Origin: Bacteroidota bacterium
GTDB taxonomy: Bacteria > Bacteroidota > Bacteroidia > Bacteroidales > UBA1715
Length of the DNA: 12,861 bases
Reading direction: 5' to 3'
Assembly (NCBI GenBank): GCA_029266015.1
Contig: JAJUFK010000042.1
Span: 1-12,861 of the forward strand
Part shown: piece after piece, positions 1-8,090 of the stretch
Layout: each line of letters starts with the position of its first letter
Numbering within the stretch: the stretch's first letter is position 1
Made by a program: the position numbers and the translations under genes
Notes under the pieces: generated by a model
Told to the model about the DNA's origin: nothing
Seen by the model: the letters and a program-made list of their open reading frames with translations, nothing else
Databases searched by the model: none

Positions 1-2
1 AT

Positions 3-2315
3 AATCACCAATATAAAGCTTCATTTAATTATATGTATAATTTACGTCCTAAAAATTATACACCGTTTAAATCAAATAAAAATGCATTTATAAAAGATAT
101 TAATTTCTTTTTGTTGCCTACAACTGTTAGCATTAAAAATGAATGGGATAGAACTTACAAAGAACAACAAAGACGAAATTTATCACAATATGGAGGAAGT
201 TTGCCTCTTACGGCAAGCAAAAAATTCTTATGGTTACGTTCGTATGATGTAAATTATGCATTATCTAAAAATCTTAAATTTACATATTCTGCTCTTAATC
301 AGTCACGTATAAATGAACCATATGGTGTAATTGATAAAACGAACGAAGAGGTTTGGCAAGATTATAGACGAGAAGTATACAGAAATATGCAAACATATGG
401 TGAAAATATGTCGTTTTCACAAAAGACTACTGTTTCTTACCAATTACCATTCAATAAAATTAAACCTTTAGACTGGATTACTTCAAATTATAAGTATTCG
501 GGTTCATATGACTGGCAATTAGGTGCGGAAATTCGTAATCAAGATAATTTTGGAAATACTATTACAAATTCTAATACACAAAGTCTTGATAATACATTTA
601 ATTTTACTCGATTGTATAATAAATCTAAGTATTTGAATGAAGTAAATAAACGAATGCGAAATAGAGGAACAAATCAACCCAAGAAAAAAGAAACTGTAAA
701 ATATAATCAAGAAAATCTAAAATTAAAGGCTAACGTACCAATAGTTATAAATCATAAATTAAGAACAGAAGATGTAAGAGTTAGCATGATCGATGATAAA
801 GGCCAAGTTGTAATGGGAACAACAAAAGTACTTTCGCCTACACAAGTTGAATTTACTCCAAATAAAGATGTAGATAATGCAAAAGTAACAGTAACCGGTA
901 AACGTGATGTGGTTGAAACCCAATTTACTAAAATTATGGATCAAGTTGTTACTGTATTAATGATGACAAAAACATTGTCAGTAAATTATACTCAATCAGA
1001 AGGAACGTATATACCCGGATATAAATATGGTACACAAAATTTTGGTTTGTATAAACCTTTTGGTCCATTATCTACCCCCGGTTGGCCATATGTTGTTGGT
1101 ATTATTCCATCAAATATTGACACCTATTTGCAAACTACCGAATGGCTTGTTGATAATGAGATGATAAGTGAAAAATATAAACGAACTTATACAAATCAAT
1201 TGCGCGTACAAACCTCGTTAGAACCTATTAAAAGTATGCGTATAACCTTGAATGCCGATAGAAGTTTTTCTAAAAATTATACTAGATACTTACAAGGAAA
1301 TGAAGAGTTGAATAAACGAAATGCATTAACTAATGGTAATTTTACAATGTCGTATAATACAATCTCTTCAGCTTTCAACTCAGATAAAGCATATGAACGA
1401 TTTAAAGAAAACAGAATAATTATTGCCAATAGATTAATACAAAAAAATATTGGAAATGAGTATGAAATTGATCCTATTTCAGGCTATCCGGTTTTATATA
1501 AAGAAACATCTCAAGATGTTTTAATTCCGGCTTTTTTAGCTGCCTATTCAGGGCAAAAACCTACTGATGTATATTTAGATAATTATTTTATACCTATGTT
1601 TTCTTCATTTAAAGATTTTGCGCGTACTCTTAATTGGAGATTTTCATACAATGGTTTAGCTAAGGTAAAATATTTTAAAGATTATTTTAAATCTATCAAT
1701 ATAAATCATGCGTACAATTCTAATTTTAATTTAGGTGCGTATGAAACTTTTACTGCCGAAAGTATGTTTGATGATACATATTTTATTGATAGGGTTGATG
1801 GATTATTATATCTTTCGCCACAGTACAATGTTTCTAACATTAGTATTTCTGAACGATTTAATCCTATAATAGGAGTAGATGCTAAATTAGTAAATAACAT
1901 GACGGCCAAGTTTGAAATACGAAGTAATAGAAATGTGAGTTTATCATTTAGAAATACCGAAATTTCTGAAACAGGAGGATTAGAATATGTTGTGGGGGGT
2001 GGATATGTCTTCAAAAATTTTAAAGTAAATATTAATACCGCAAACGGAAAACAATCATACGAAAATGATTTGAACATTAGAATGGATTTGTCAATTAGAA
2101 ATAATCAAACTATTCGAAGAAATATTGTAGAAGATATAACTCGAAAAATTTCAGGAAACAAAATGTATTCGTTAAAAACCTATGCTGACTATATGTTGAA
2201 TGAACGTTTTACTATTCGAATATATTTGGATTATAGTATGAATAAACCGTTGACAAATGGATATAAAACATCAAGTTTAAATGGTGGGGTTAATTTACGA
2301 TTTTCATTAATGTAA
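3..2315 (+). CDS. sprA: SprA/Sov, type IX secretion outer-membrane translocon, C-terminal part (5' end outside window)
   Basis: The reading frame is open to the left edge (first whole codon at base 3), so the Met at 33 is internal. About 770 C-terminal residues are present; SprA is usually around 2,400 residues. SprA is the very large outer-membrane barrel through which type IX cargo crosses the outer membrane; it is also needed for gliding in Flavobacterium. Recognition rests on family-like stretches: the Pro/Gly-rich GYKYGTQNFGLYKPFGP part, the LNADRSFSKNYTRYL strand, and the C-terminal run with YVVGGGYVFKNFKV, NDLNIRMDLSIRNNQTIRRN, KTYADYMLNERFTIRIYLDY and a final NLRFSLM with the aromatic/hydrophobic end of a barrel strand. 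Roughly residues 230-300 of the visible part (KANVPIVINHKLRTEDVRVS onward) look like a small beta-sandwich inserted between barrel strands. It is the first of an overlapping pair with the porin gene. No frameshift is seen. Confidence 0.92.
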   Translation, partial: NHQYKASFNYMYNLRPKNYTPFKSNKNAFIKDINFFLLPTTVSIKNEWDRTYKEQQRRNLSQYGGSLPLTASKKFLWLRSYDVNYALSKNLKFTYSALNQSRINEPYGVIDKTNEEVWQDYRREVYRNMQTYGENMSFSQKTTVSYQLPFNKIKPLDWITSNYKYSGSYDWQLGAEIRNQDNFGNTITNSNTQSLDNTFNFTRLYNKSKYLNEVNKRMRNRGTNQPKKKETVKYNQENLKLKANVPIVINHKLRTEDVRVSMIDDKGQVVMGTTKVLSPTQVEFTPNKDVDNAKVTVTGKRDVVETQFTKIMDQVVTVLMMTKTLSVNYTQSEGTYIPGYKYGTQNFGLYKPFGPLSTPGWPYVVGIIPSNIDTYLQTTEWLVDNEMISEKYKRTYTNQLRVQTSLEPIKSMRITLNADRSFSKNYTRYLQGNEELNKRNALTNGNFTMSYNTISSAFNSDKAYERFKENRIIIANRLIQKNIGNEYEIDPISGYPVLYKETSQDVLIPAFLAAYSGQKPTDVYLDNYFIPMFSSFKDFARTLNWRFSYNGLAKVKYFKDYFKSININHAYNSNFNLGAYETFTAESMFDDTYFIDRVDGLLYLSPQYNVSNISISERFNPIIGVDAKLVNNMTAKFEIRSNRNVSLSFRNTEISETGGLEYVVGGGYVFKNFKVNINTANGKQSYENDLNIRMDLSIRNNQTIRRNIVEDITRKISGNKMYSLKTYADYMLNERFTIRIYLDYSMNKPLTNGYKTSSLNGGVNLRFSLM

Positions 2316-4171
2316 TGTGTATGAATAAAATTTACTTTGTGTTTTTATGTTTTATAGTATCTTTTTTTCAAGGGTATAGTCAATCCCCTGATTCCCTTAC
2401 AACAAAACATATTACATTGTGGCATTATCAAGAATATATGCAGTCAAAACAGCAAGTTGCAATAGATACAACTCATGCTGAATTCTTTGAATTTCAACCA
2501 AATGCTCACATTTCTAAGTATGAATTAGATTTGGGCTCTTTTGCGTCACCTGCTTTTTCTTTGGAATACTCTCCGCTTTCTTTGAATCCGTGGTTTATTC
2601 ATCCTTTTTTACATTCTCAAAGAGCATCACAATCATTGCTGTTTTATAATGCACCTCGGCCTTATACCGAATTGTATTATTCCGGTTCTCAATTTCAACA
2701 ACAGCAAGTAAATGTGTTACATACTCAAAATTATAGTAGGTATTTAAATGCTGGTGTTCGGTTACACTATTATAAATCAATAGGTGAATATGCACCTCAA
2801 ACTTTTGCAGGAAAACAAGTAGCTCCTTGGATAATGTATAATGGTTCAAGAATTTCTGCATATTCAAAGTATGCAATGTATTCGTATGATTTTGATGTAA
2901 ATGGTGGAATTTTAGATGATTCATTATTACGTAAACCTCATTTTATTATGTCATTACAAAATGCACATTCAAAGGTAATACATCATACTGCTTCAAATCT
3001 TATAAAATGGAATGTGTTACAAAAACCTGTATCAATTGATACTACTAACTGTAATCTTATTCAATATCCTTTAGCATTAGGATATACAATTCATTATGAT
3101 TCTTATTCACATATGTATTCTCATAGTAATTTACCGAAAAATTGGTACGCTAAAACGTTATGGGATACCTTAAATACAAAAGATACAACACTTGTGTCTG
3201 AAATAAAAAATGCCGTTTTTATAGAACTGAATGGAAATAAAACATTTGCAAATTATAATGCAATTGTTTCATTTGGACATCAATATAATCATACTAATAT
3301 GAGAATGTATGACGCTTCGTATCCAAATGAATTTGCAAATTCTTTATTTGTAAATACTAATCTAACAGGAGATTTTAATCCGATTGCCTTACAAGTTAGA
3401 GGTAATTATTTACACTATATGTGGGGGGAGTATAAAGGAAATAATACATTAGATATATTTATATCTAAAGATTTTGAAATTGCACCAAATAATCCTTTAC
3501 AAGTAACCTTTGGTTTTACAAATTCCAATTTAAAACCTCAAGGTATTTTTAACCGTTATATATCAAATCATTATGTGTGGAATAATAGTTTTAATCAACA
3601 ACACATTCAAAATTTAACGTTTCAAACTATATTTATAAAATACAAGTTGCAATTAGATATATCAAAGTATTATTTACAAAACTATTTGTATTTTAATACT
3701 AAAGGAATGTTGTTGCAATCGTCGGAGTCGGCACAAGCTTTTGTTGCAAAAGTTAATAAAGTATCACAAATATGGAAATTGACTTGTTCAAATGGGATTT
3801 TGCTACAAACAAATTCTGCATCAGGAATAGATTATCCTCAATGGGCAACATATAATTCAATTGCGTTTAGAAATATTGTGTACAAAAAATTAATTGATAC
3901 TTATATAGGAATTGAAGGTTTGTTGTATCCAAAATATTTTGTTCCACAATATAATACATCATTGAATGTGTATACCCAGCAATTTGATAAAGAAATAGGC
4001 GGGTATCCACATATAAATGCATTTTTCACTATAAAATATAAGCCTGTTCGTTTTATGGTAACCTATAATGGATTATATACAGCATTATATGGAAAGAATT
4101 TTACTGCATTGCATTATCCTCAACAATCAGGATATGTTACATTTGCTGTTTCGTGGTTGTTTTATAATTAA
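2315..4171 (+). CDS. Putative outer-membrane porin (Porin_10-like family)
   Basis: This 618-residue protein starts at an ATG that shares one base with the sprA stop (TAATG). An in-frame ATG at 2321 gives a cleaner signal peptide beginning MNKIYFVFLCFIVSF and ending near GYSQ, and may be the true start. After a short linker come many alternating, aromatic-rich strands and a C-terminal segment (VTFAVSWLFYN) ending in aromatic residues, as in outer-membrane barrels. The stretch RPYTELYYSGSQFQQQQVN followed by VLHTQNYSRYLNAGVRLHYY resembles the conserved N-terminal part of the Bacteroidota 'putative porin' family (Pfam Porin_10), as I remember it. Substrate is unknown. The one-base overlap suggests co-transcription and translational coupling with sprA, which could mean a link to envelope or type IX function, but that is only context. 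Family assignment is fairly secure; function is not. Confidence 0.75.
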   Translation: MCMNKIYFVFLCFIVSFFQGYSQSPDSLTTKHITLWHYQEYMQSKQQVAIDTTHAEFFEFQPNAHISKYELDLGSFASPAFSLEYSPLSLNPWFIHPFLHSQRASQSLLFYNAPRPYTELYYSGSQFQQQQVNVLHTQNYSRYLNAGVRLHYYKSIGEYAPQTFAGKQVAPWIMYNGSRISAYSKYAMYSYDFDVNGGILDDSLLRKPHFIMSLQNAHSKVIHHTASNLIKWNVLQKPVSIDTTNCNLIQYPLALGYTIHYDSYSHMYSHSNLPKNWYAKTLWDTLNTKDTTLVSEIKNAVFIELNGNKTFANYNAIVSFGHQYNHTNMRMYDASYPNEFANSLFVNTNLTGDFNPIALQVRGNYLHYMWGEYKGNNTLDIFISKDFEIAPNNPLQVTFGFTNSNLKPQGIFNRYISNHYVWNNSFNQQHIQNLTFQTIFIKYKLQLDISKYYLQNYLYFNTKGMLLQSSESAQAFVAKVNKVSQIWKLTCSNGILLQTNSASGIDYPQWATYNSIAFRNIVYKKLIDTYIGIEGLLYPKYFVPQYNTSLNVYTQQFDKEIGGYPHINAFFTIKYKPVRFMVTYNGLYTALYGKNFTALHYPQQSGYVTFAVSWLFYN

Positions 4172-4251
4172 TGAATTTTAGGTTTGTTATTTTTTACATA
4201 AAATTTATAGTATGTTTTGAATGAAAAAACATAAATAAATATAGAAAACAA

Positions 4252-4282
4252 TTTGCTACATAAAAAAATATGTGTACTTTTG
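4252..4282 (+). promoter_or_regulatory. Bacteroidota sigma-A-type promoter for rpsF-rpsR-rplI
   Basis: A -33 box TTTG (4252-4255) and a -7 box TACTTTTG (4275-4282, consensus TAnnTTTG) are separated by 19 bases, the spacing expected for the Bacteroidota housekeeping sigma factor. Transcription should begin near 4289, giving a leader of about 36 bases before rpsF. The 153-base gap between the porin gene and rpsF holds nothing else I can recognise; in particular there is no obvious terminator after the porin gene. Confidence 0.8.
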
Positions 4283-4324
4283 CCGCTCAAAAAATTAATT
4301 AAATTATTTAAATAGTAAGCTGTT

Positions 4325-4675
4325 ATGATAAATCAGTATGAAACCGTTTTCATTTTAACTCCCGTTTTATCTGACATTCAGGTAAAGGAATCGGTAGAGA
4401 AGTATGAGCAGCTTATAAAGGATAATGGTGGTGAAATAGTGAATAAAGAATCATGGGGTTTAAAAAAACTTGCATATCCTATTCAGAAAAAAAACACCGG
4501 CTTTTATTTCCTTTATGAGTTTAAGTCTGAAGGTGAGTTTTTAGATAAACTTACAACTGCCTATAAACGTGATGAGCGTGTAATTCGCAGTTTAGTTGTA
4601 AAACTAAACAAACATGCCGTGAAATATGCAGAAAAGAAAAGAAATAAAGTTCAAGAACCTGCTAAAACTGTATAA
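4325..4675 (+). CDS. rpsF: 30S ribosomal protein bS6
   Basis: The 116-residue product has the S6 hallmarks: the N-terminal strand YETVFILTP (5-13), KESWGLKKLAYPIQKKNTGFY (41-61) and the C-terminal RDERVIRSLVVKL (82-94). bS6 sits on the platform of the small subunit and binds 16S rRNA as a pair with bS18, whose gene begins two bases after this stop. The lysine-rich tail after residue 95 is typical of non-gamma bacteria. No Shine-Dalgarno sequence precedes the ATG, as expected for Bacteroidota. No ssb or priB gene lies between rpsF and rpsR. Confidence 0.97.
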   Translation: MINQYETVFILTPVLSDIQVKESVEKYEQLIKDNGGEIVNKESWGLKKLAYPIQKKNTGFYFLYEFKSEGEFLDKLTTAYKRDERVIRSLVVKLNKHAVKYAEKKRNKVQEPAKTV

Positions 4676-4677
4676 TT

Positions 4678-4947
4678 ATGGCACAAAATCAATCTGAAAT
4701 TAGATATTTAACTCCTCCATCTGTAGAAGTTAAAAAGAAAAAATATTGTAGATTCAGAAAATTAGGAATAAAATATATTGATTATAAAGATCCTGAATTT
4801 TTGAAAAAATTCCTTAACGAGCAAGGAAAAATATTGCCTCGACGTATTACAGGAACTTCAATCAAATATCAAAAAAAGGTTGCTGTAGCTGTTAAACGTG
4901 CTCGTCATCTTGCTTTGTTACCATATGTTACTGACCTGTTAAAATAA
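4678..4947 (+). CDS. rpsR: 30S ribosomal protein bS18
   Basis: The 89-residue product shows the S18 core: KKKYCRFRKLGIKYIDYKD (19-37), then ILPRRITGTSIKYQKKVAVA (52-71) and KRARHLALLPY (73-83). It pairs with bS6 on the platform near the 3' end of 16S rRNA. Spacing is two bases to rpsF and eight to rplI, so the three genes form one transcription unit. A single Cys (Cys24) lies in the YCRFR segment, and there is no CxxC zinc motif. In Bacteroidota this protein is one of those reported to help hold the anti-Shine-Dalgarno end of 16S rRNA; see the findings. Confidence 0.97.
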   Translation: MAQNQSEIRYLTPPSVEVKKKKYCRFRKLGIKYIDYKDPEFLKKFLNEQGKILPRRITGTSIKYQKKVAVAVKRARHLALLPYVTDLLK

Positions 4948-4955
4948 ACAATATC

Positions 4956-5402
4956 ATGGAAATAATATTAAAAAAAGATATGCCTAATTTAGGCTTAAAA
5001 AATGATGTTGTAACGGTAAAACCCGGATATGGAAGAAATTATTTGATTCCTCAAGGTATAGGTATCCTTGCAACAGAATCGGCAAAAAAGCAACATGCCG
5101 AAATTATGAAGCAACGTGCTCATAAAGAAGAAAAACTAAAAAAAGATGCAGCCGAATTAGCTGCTAAATTGGAAACAGTTAGTTTAACTGTTGGAACAAA
5201 AGCAAGCTCTACAGGTAAAATCTTTGGATCCGTTAATACTATTCAAATTGCTGAAGCTTTACAAAAAGCAGGATATGACATTGATCGCAAAAAAATAGTG
5301 TTAAAAGAACATGCAATTAAAGATTTAGGAAGTTATTCGTGTAAAATTGTATTGTATAAAGGTATTGAAGTTAAAATTCCTTTTGAAGTAGTTGCTGAAT
5401 AA
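4956..5402 (+). CDS. rplI: 50S ribosomal protein bL9
   Basis: This is a full-length L9 of 148 residues. The N-terminal RNA-binding domain is clear (MEIILKKDMPNLGLKNDVVT, then PGYGRNYLIPQGIGILAT, positions 22-39). A long connecting helix rich in Lys, Glu and Ala (about 41-75) follows, and then the C-terminal domain with GSVNTIQIAEALQKAGYDID (about 91-110). L9 binds 23S rRNA near the L1 stalk and restrains neighbouring ribosomes and frameshifting. It is the last gene of the operon; two terminator hairpins follow from 19 bases after its stop. Confidence 0.97.
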   Translation: MEIILKKDMPNLGLKNDVVTVKPGYGRNYLIPQGIGILATESAKKQHAEIMKQRAHKEEKLKKDAAELAAKLETVSLTVGTKASSTGKIFGSVNTIQIAEALQKAGYDIDRKKIVLKEHAIKDLGSYSCKIVLYKGIEVKIPFEVVAE

Positions 5403-5420
5403 TTTTTTCTAAAAAATATA

Positions 5421-5458
5421 AAAAAAAAGGCTGTCAATTATTTGACAGCCTTTTTTTT
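5421..5458 (+). terminator. Intrinsic terminator after rplI (first of two)
   Basis: A perfect 9-bp stem, GGCTGTCAA (5429-5437) with TTGACAGCC (5442-5450), closes a 4-base loop. Eight A bases (5421-5428) lie before it and eight T bases (5451-5458) after, so the stem can extend through A-T pairs and the signal could work in both directions. Confidence 0.92.
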
Positions 5459-5462
5459 ATGC

Positions 5463-5489
5463 AAAGCAATTCTACAATTGCTTTTTTTT
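5463..5489 (+). terminator. Second tandem intrinsic terminator
   Basis: A 9-bp stem, AAAGCAATT (5463-5471) with AATTGCTTT (5476-5484), has a CTAC loop and a run of eight T bases (5482-5489). It lies four bases after the first terminator's T-run and separates the ribosomal operon from the signalling operon. Its A/T-rich stem is weaker, so it may act as a backup. Confidence 0.75.
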
Positions 5490-5522
5490 ATATATTGCCT
5501 TATAATTATAAATTTAAATAAT

Positions 5523-7703
5523 ATGGAAACACAATCTTCACATATTTGGAAGTTTTCTAGAGTTGGAGGAGTAAATAGGGTAAATATTGAATCTGCACAG
5601 GATCTACTTCATTTAGATGAATTAGATCAAAAATTATGGACAGTTTTAAGTTGTCCGGTGCAAGGACTTAACATAGATGAAGCTACTTTAAAACTTATTG
5701 ATACTGATGCTGATGGACGAATTCGGGTACCTGAAGTACTGGAAGCTGTAAAATGGACATGTTCCATGCTTATTAATCCTGAAATTATTTTACAACAACC
5801 CGAAAGTATTCAATTACATCACATACAAACAAATTTTGATGAAGGTAAACAAATGCTTGCTTCGGCTAAGCAAATTCTTTCAAATTTAGAAAAATCTAGT
5901 CAAGATTATATTTCAATACTTGATACTGCCGATACTACTGCAATATTTGCAAAAACAGGATTTAATGGTGATGGTATTATCACATCTATTTCTACTGATT
6001 TAGAACAATTACAAAAAACTATTGAATTTTGTATTTCCACAATTGGTTCTGTTACTGATAGAAGTGGTTTAACCGGAGTAAATGAAGAAATTGTAAATGA
6101 ATTTTATACTAATTGCCATGAGTACTTATCATGGTATTCTTTAGCTGAACAAAATAAAGCAATTCTTCCTTTTGGTGATAATACCGAAAATTGTTTACAA
6201 TTATTTGAGGCTGTACAATCAAAAATTGATGATTATTTTTTACGTTGCCAAATTGCCGAATTTGATGCAAATGCAATAGATGTGTTGCATAATATTGTAT
6301 CGCAAATAGAATCTATAAGTTCAAAAGATATAACGAAATGTATAGATCAAATAGCAGCATTGCCACTATCTAAAATTGAACCCCAAAAACCTTTATCTCT
6401 TATTTCGGGTATTAATCCTGCATGGGAAGAAAAGATGCATCAGTTCTATACTGATATTGTAATTAAAATGTTTCCTAAAAACACTCACATAACACATAGT
6501 GAATGGAAAAATATTATTGATATTTTTAATGAATATATTCAGTGGAAATCTAATAAAAAAGGAGAACGAGTTGAAGCGTTAGGAATAGAAACAATTCGAA
6601 ATATTTTACGTGAAAATAATAAAAATTCGCTTTTAGAATTGATAGCTCAAGACAAAGCTTTAGAAAATGAAGCGAACAATATTTTTTTAGTTGATAAATT
6701 ACTCAGATTTACACGTGATTTATATACTCTATTACGAAATTATGTAACATTTCATGATTTATATGCTCCTCATTCACGAGCTATTTTTGAAGTTGGAACT
6801 TTGTTTATTGAGCAACGTAGTTGCAATTTATGTATTCAAGTTTCTGATATGGCAAAACATAATACTATAGCAGGATATAGTGGCATGTTTTTAATTTATT
6901 GCGATTGTGTTTCAAAAACATTACACAAACAAATGACAATTGTAGTAGGACTTACAAACGGTGATATAGATAATGTAATGGTAGGTAGAAACGCCGTATT
7001 TTATGATAGAGATGGAAATGACTGGGATGCTACAATCATTAAAATAATAGAAAATCCTATAAGTATTCGCCAAGCGTTTTGGTCGCCCTATAGAAAAGTT
7101 GCTCGATTTATTGAAACTCAAGCAAATAAATTTGCTGCGTCAAAAGAAAATAAAGTTACAAGTCAAGTTACAAACTCAATAGAAAAAACAACAAATGAAG
7201 CTGAATCAAAAAATGTTATGGAAATTTCGGCTCCACCTGCAGGTACACAACCACAGCCATTTGATATTGGAAAATTTGTTGGAATTTTTGCTGCTATTGG
7301 TATGGCAATAGGAGCAATAGGAGCAGTATTAGCTTCGTTTATTTCCGGTTTTTTAAGTCTATCGTGGTGGAAAATGCCATTAGCAATTCTTGCAATCATT
7401 TTAATTATATCTTCCCCTTCTATGTTTATTGCATGGTTAAAATTACGAAAACGTAATTTAGCTCCGATTTTAGATGCAAATGGATGGGCTATAAATGCTC
7501 GTGTTCTTATAAATATACCTTTTGGAAATACATTAACACAGTTAGTAAAATTGCCTAAAAATTCTAAAATTGATCTTAAAGATCCATTTGAAAAAACTAC
7601 AACTCCGGTTTGGCTTAAAATAACGTATGTAATAGTGTGTTTAGGAATTATAATTGCTTTGTTATGGTATTTTGGTTATTTTGTAAAATGGGGATGGATA
7701 TAA
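5523..7703 (+). CDS. EF-hand membrane protein of unknown function, first gene of signalling operon
   Basis: I do not recognise a characterised family. The chosen ATG gives 726 residues; an upstream TTG at 5442 lies inside the rplI terminator stem and is rejected. There is no signal peptide. Residues 60-71 (DTDADGRIRVPE) form a perfect EF-hand calcium loop: Asp60, Asp62, Asp64, Gly65, Ile67, Glu71. Around 147-153 FNGDGII looks like a second, degenerate loop lacking the first Asp. Residues about 80-540 are mostly helical and soluble in character. A polar Ser/Thr/Pro-rich linker (about 545-580) leads to three predicted membrane helices: a Gly/Ala-rich one near 584-608, another near 615-640 and a last one near 700-720. 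Between the second and third lies a cytoplasmic-looking segment with RNLAPILDANGWAINARVLI. The Hpt gene begins 20 bases downstream, so it is probably co-transcribed with three phosphosignalling genes. A calcium- or envelope-sensing role is inference. No clear promoter is visible in 5490-5522. Confidence 0.85.
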   Translation: METQSSHIWKFSRVGGVNRVNIESAQDLLHLDELDQKLWTVLSCPVQGLNIDEATLKLIDTDADGRIRVPEVLEAVKWTCSMLINPEIILQQPESIQLHHIQTNFDEGKQMLASAKQILSNLEKSSQDYISILDTADTTAIFAKTGFNGDGIITSISTDLEQLQKTIEFCISTIGSVTDRSGLTGVNEEIVNEFYTNCHEYLSWYSLAEQNKAILPFGDNTENCLQLFEAVQSKIDDYFLRCQIAEFDANAIDVLHNIVSQIESISSKDITKCIDQIAALPLSKIEPQKPLSLISGINPAWEEKMHQFYTDIVIKMFPKNTHITHSEWKNIIDIFNEYIQWKSNKKGERVEALGIETIRNILRENNKNSLLELIAQDKALENEANNIFLVDKLLRFTRDLYTLLRNYVTFHDLYAPHSRAIFEVGTLFIEQRSCNLCIQVSDMAKHNTIAGYSGMFLIYCDCVSKTLHKQMTIVVGLTNGDIDNVMVGRNAVFYDRDGNDWDATIIKIIENPISIRQAFWSPYRKVARFIETQANKFAASKENKVTSQVTNSIEKTTNEAESKNVMEISAPPAGTQPQPFDIGKFVGIFAAIGMAIGAIGAVLASFISGFLSLSWWKMPLAILAIILIISSPSMFIAWLKLRKRNLAPILDANGWAINARVLINIPFGNTLTQLVKLPKNSKIDLKDPFEKTTTPVWLKITYVIVCLGIIIALLWYFGYFVKWGWI

Positions 7704-7723
7704 CTTTCAAATTATTTTAAAAT

Positions 7724-8083
7724 ATGCAATTTGAAATTATTCAACCACATTACTTGATGTCGTTATGTGATAATGATACTCAATTTATGTGTAAAATGTA
7801 TGAGGCATTTCTACAACAAAATACAAACGTACAAGAACAACTACAGGAATGTATTATACATTTTGACGTAATACGAGCAAAAAAAATTATTCATACACTC
7901 AAATCATCGTTTAGTATTCTTGGTGTTGATGTGTGTAAAACAGAAATTGAAATTACAGAATCAGATTCATTCTTGTCTATCAAAAAAAAAGAATTTATAA
8001 GAATCATAAAAAAAATACTATTTGTTTATATACAAATGGAGAAAGAATATACTATATTTATTCAAAATTTATCCAAAACATAA
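7724..8083 (+). CDS. Free-standing Hpt (histidine phosphotransfer) domain protein
   Basis: The 119-residue product is about the size of a single Hpt four-helix bundle. The active-site helix reads RAKKIIHTLKSSFSILGVD (51-69), matching the Hpt pattern HxLKxSxxxLG, with His57 as the predicted phosphorylated residue and Lys60 and Ser61 next to it. A final amphipathic helix (about 91-117) completes the bundle. Hpt proteins carry phosphate between receiver domains in multi-step phosphorelays. The likely partner is the receiver of the protein encoded two genes downstream. No histidine kinase is encoded in the window, so the donor must be elsewhere. The STAS gene begins seven bases after the stop. 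Runs of nine A (7982-7990) and eight A near 8010 lie in the 3' third, but the frame is intact. Confidence 0.82.
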   Translation: MQFEIIQPHYLMSLCDNDTQFMCKMYEAFLQQNTNVQEQLQECIIHFDVIRAKKIIHTLKSSFSILGVDVCKTEIEITESDSFLSIKKKEFIRIIKKILFVYIQMEKEYTIFIQNLSKT

Positions 8084-8090
8084 AAAAAGT

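Noticed and set aside
33..35. ATG near the left edge as the start of a 760-residue protein
   Set aside because: The frame is open upstream with residues that continue the same strand pattern, and the protein is clearly the C-terminal part of SprA.
1706..2077. 123-codon open frame on the minus strand within sprA
   Set aside because: It lies entirely antisense to a well-recognised barrel-coding region and shows no recognisable domain; the same holds for shorter minus-strand frames at 519-944, 2595-2924, 6921-7399 and 11605-11799.
4283..4324. Possible S6:S18-type autoregulatory RNA leader before rpsF
   Set aside because: The predicted leader is only about 36 bases and A/T-rich, and lacks the paired CCG-containing hairpin of that motif.
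5442..5522. TTG start that would add 27 residues to the EF-hand protein
   Set aside because: The TTG is in the right arm of the rplI terminator and the added residues are encoded by both hairpins; the ATG at 5523 begins the protein cleanly.
8022..8090. Longer STAS reading frame overlapping the Hpt gene
   Set aside because: The extra residues do not resemble a STAS N-terminus, and the ATG at 8091 gives a normal domain start with a normal gap.
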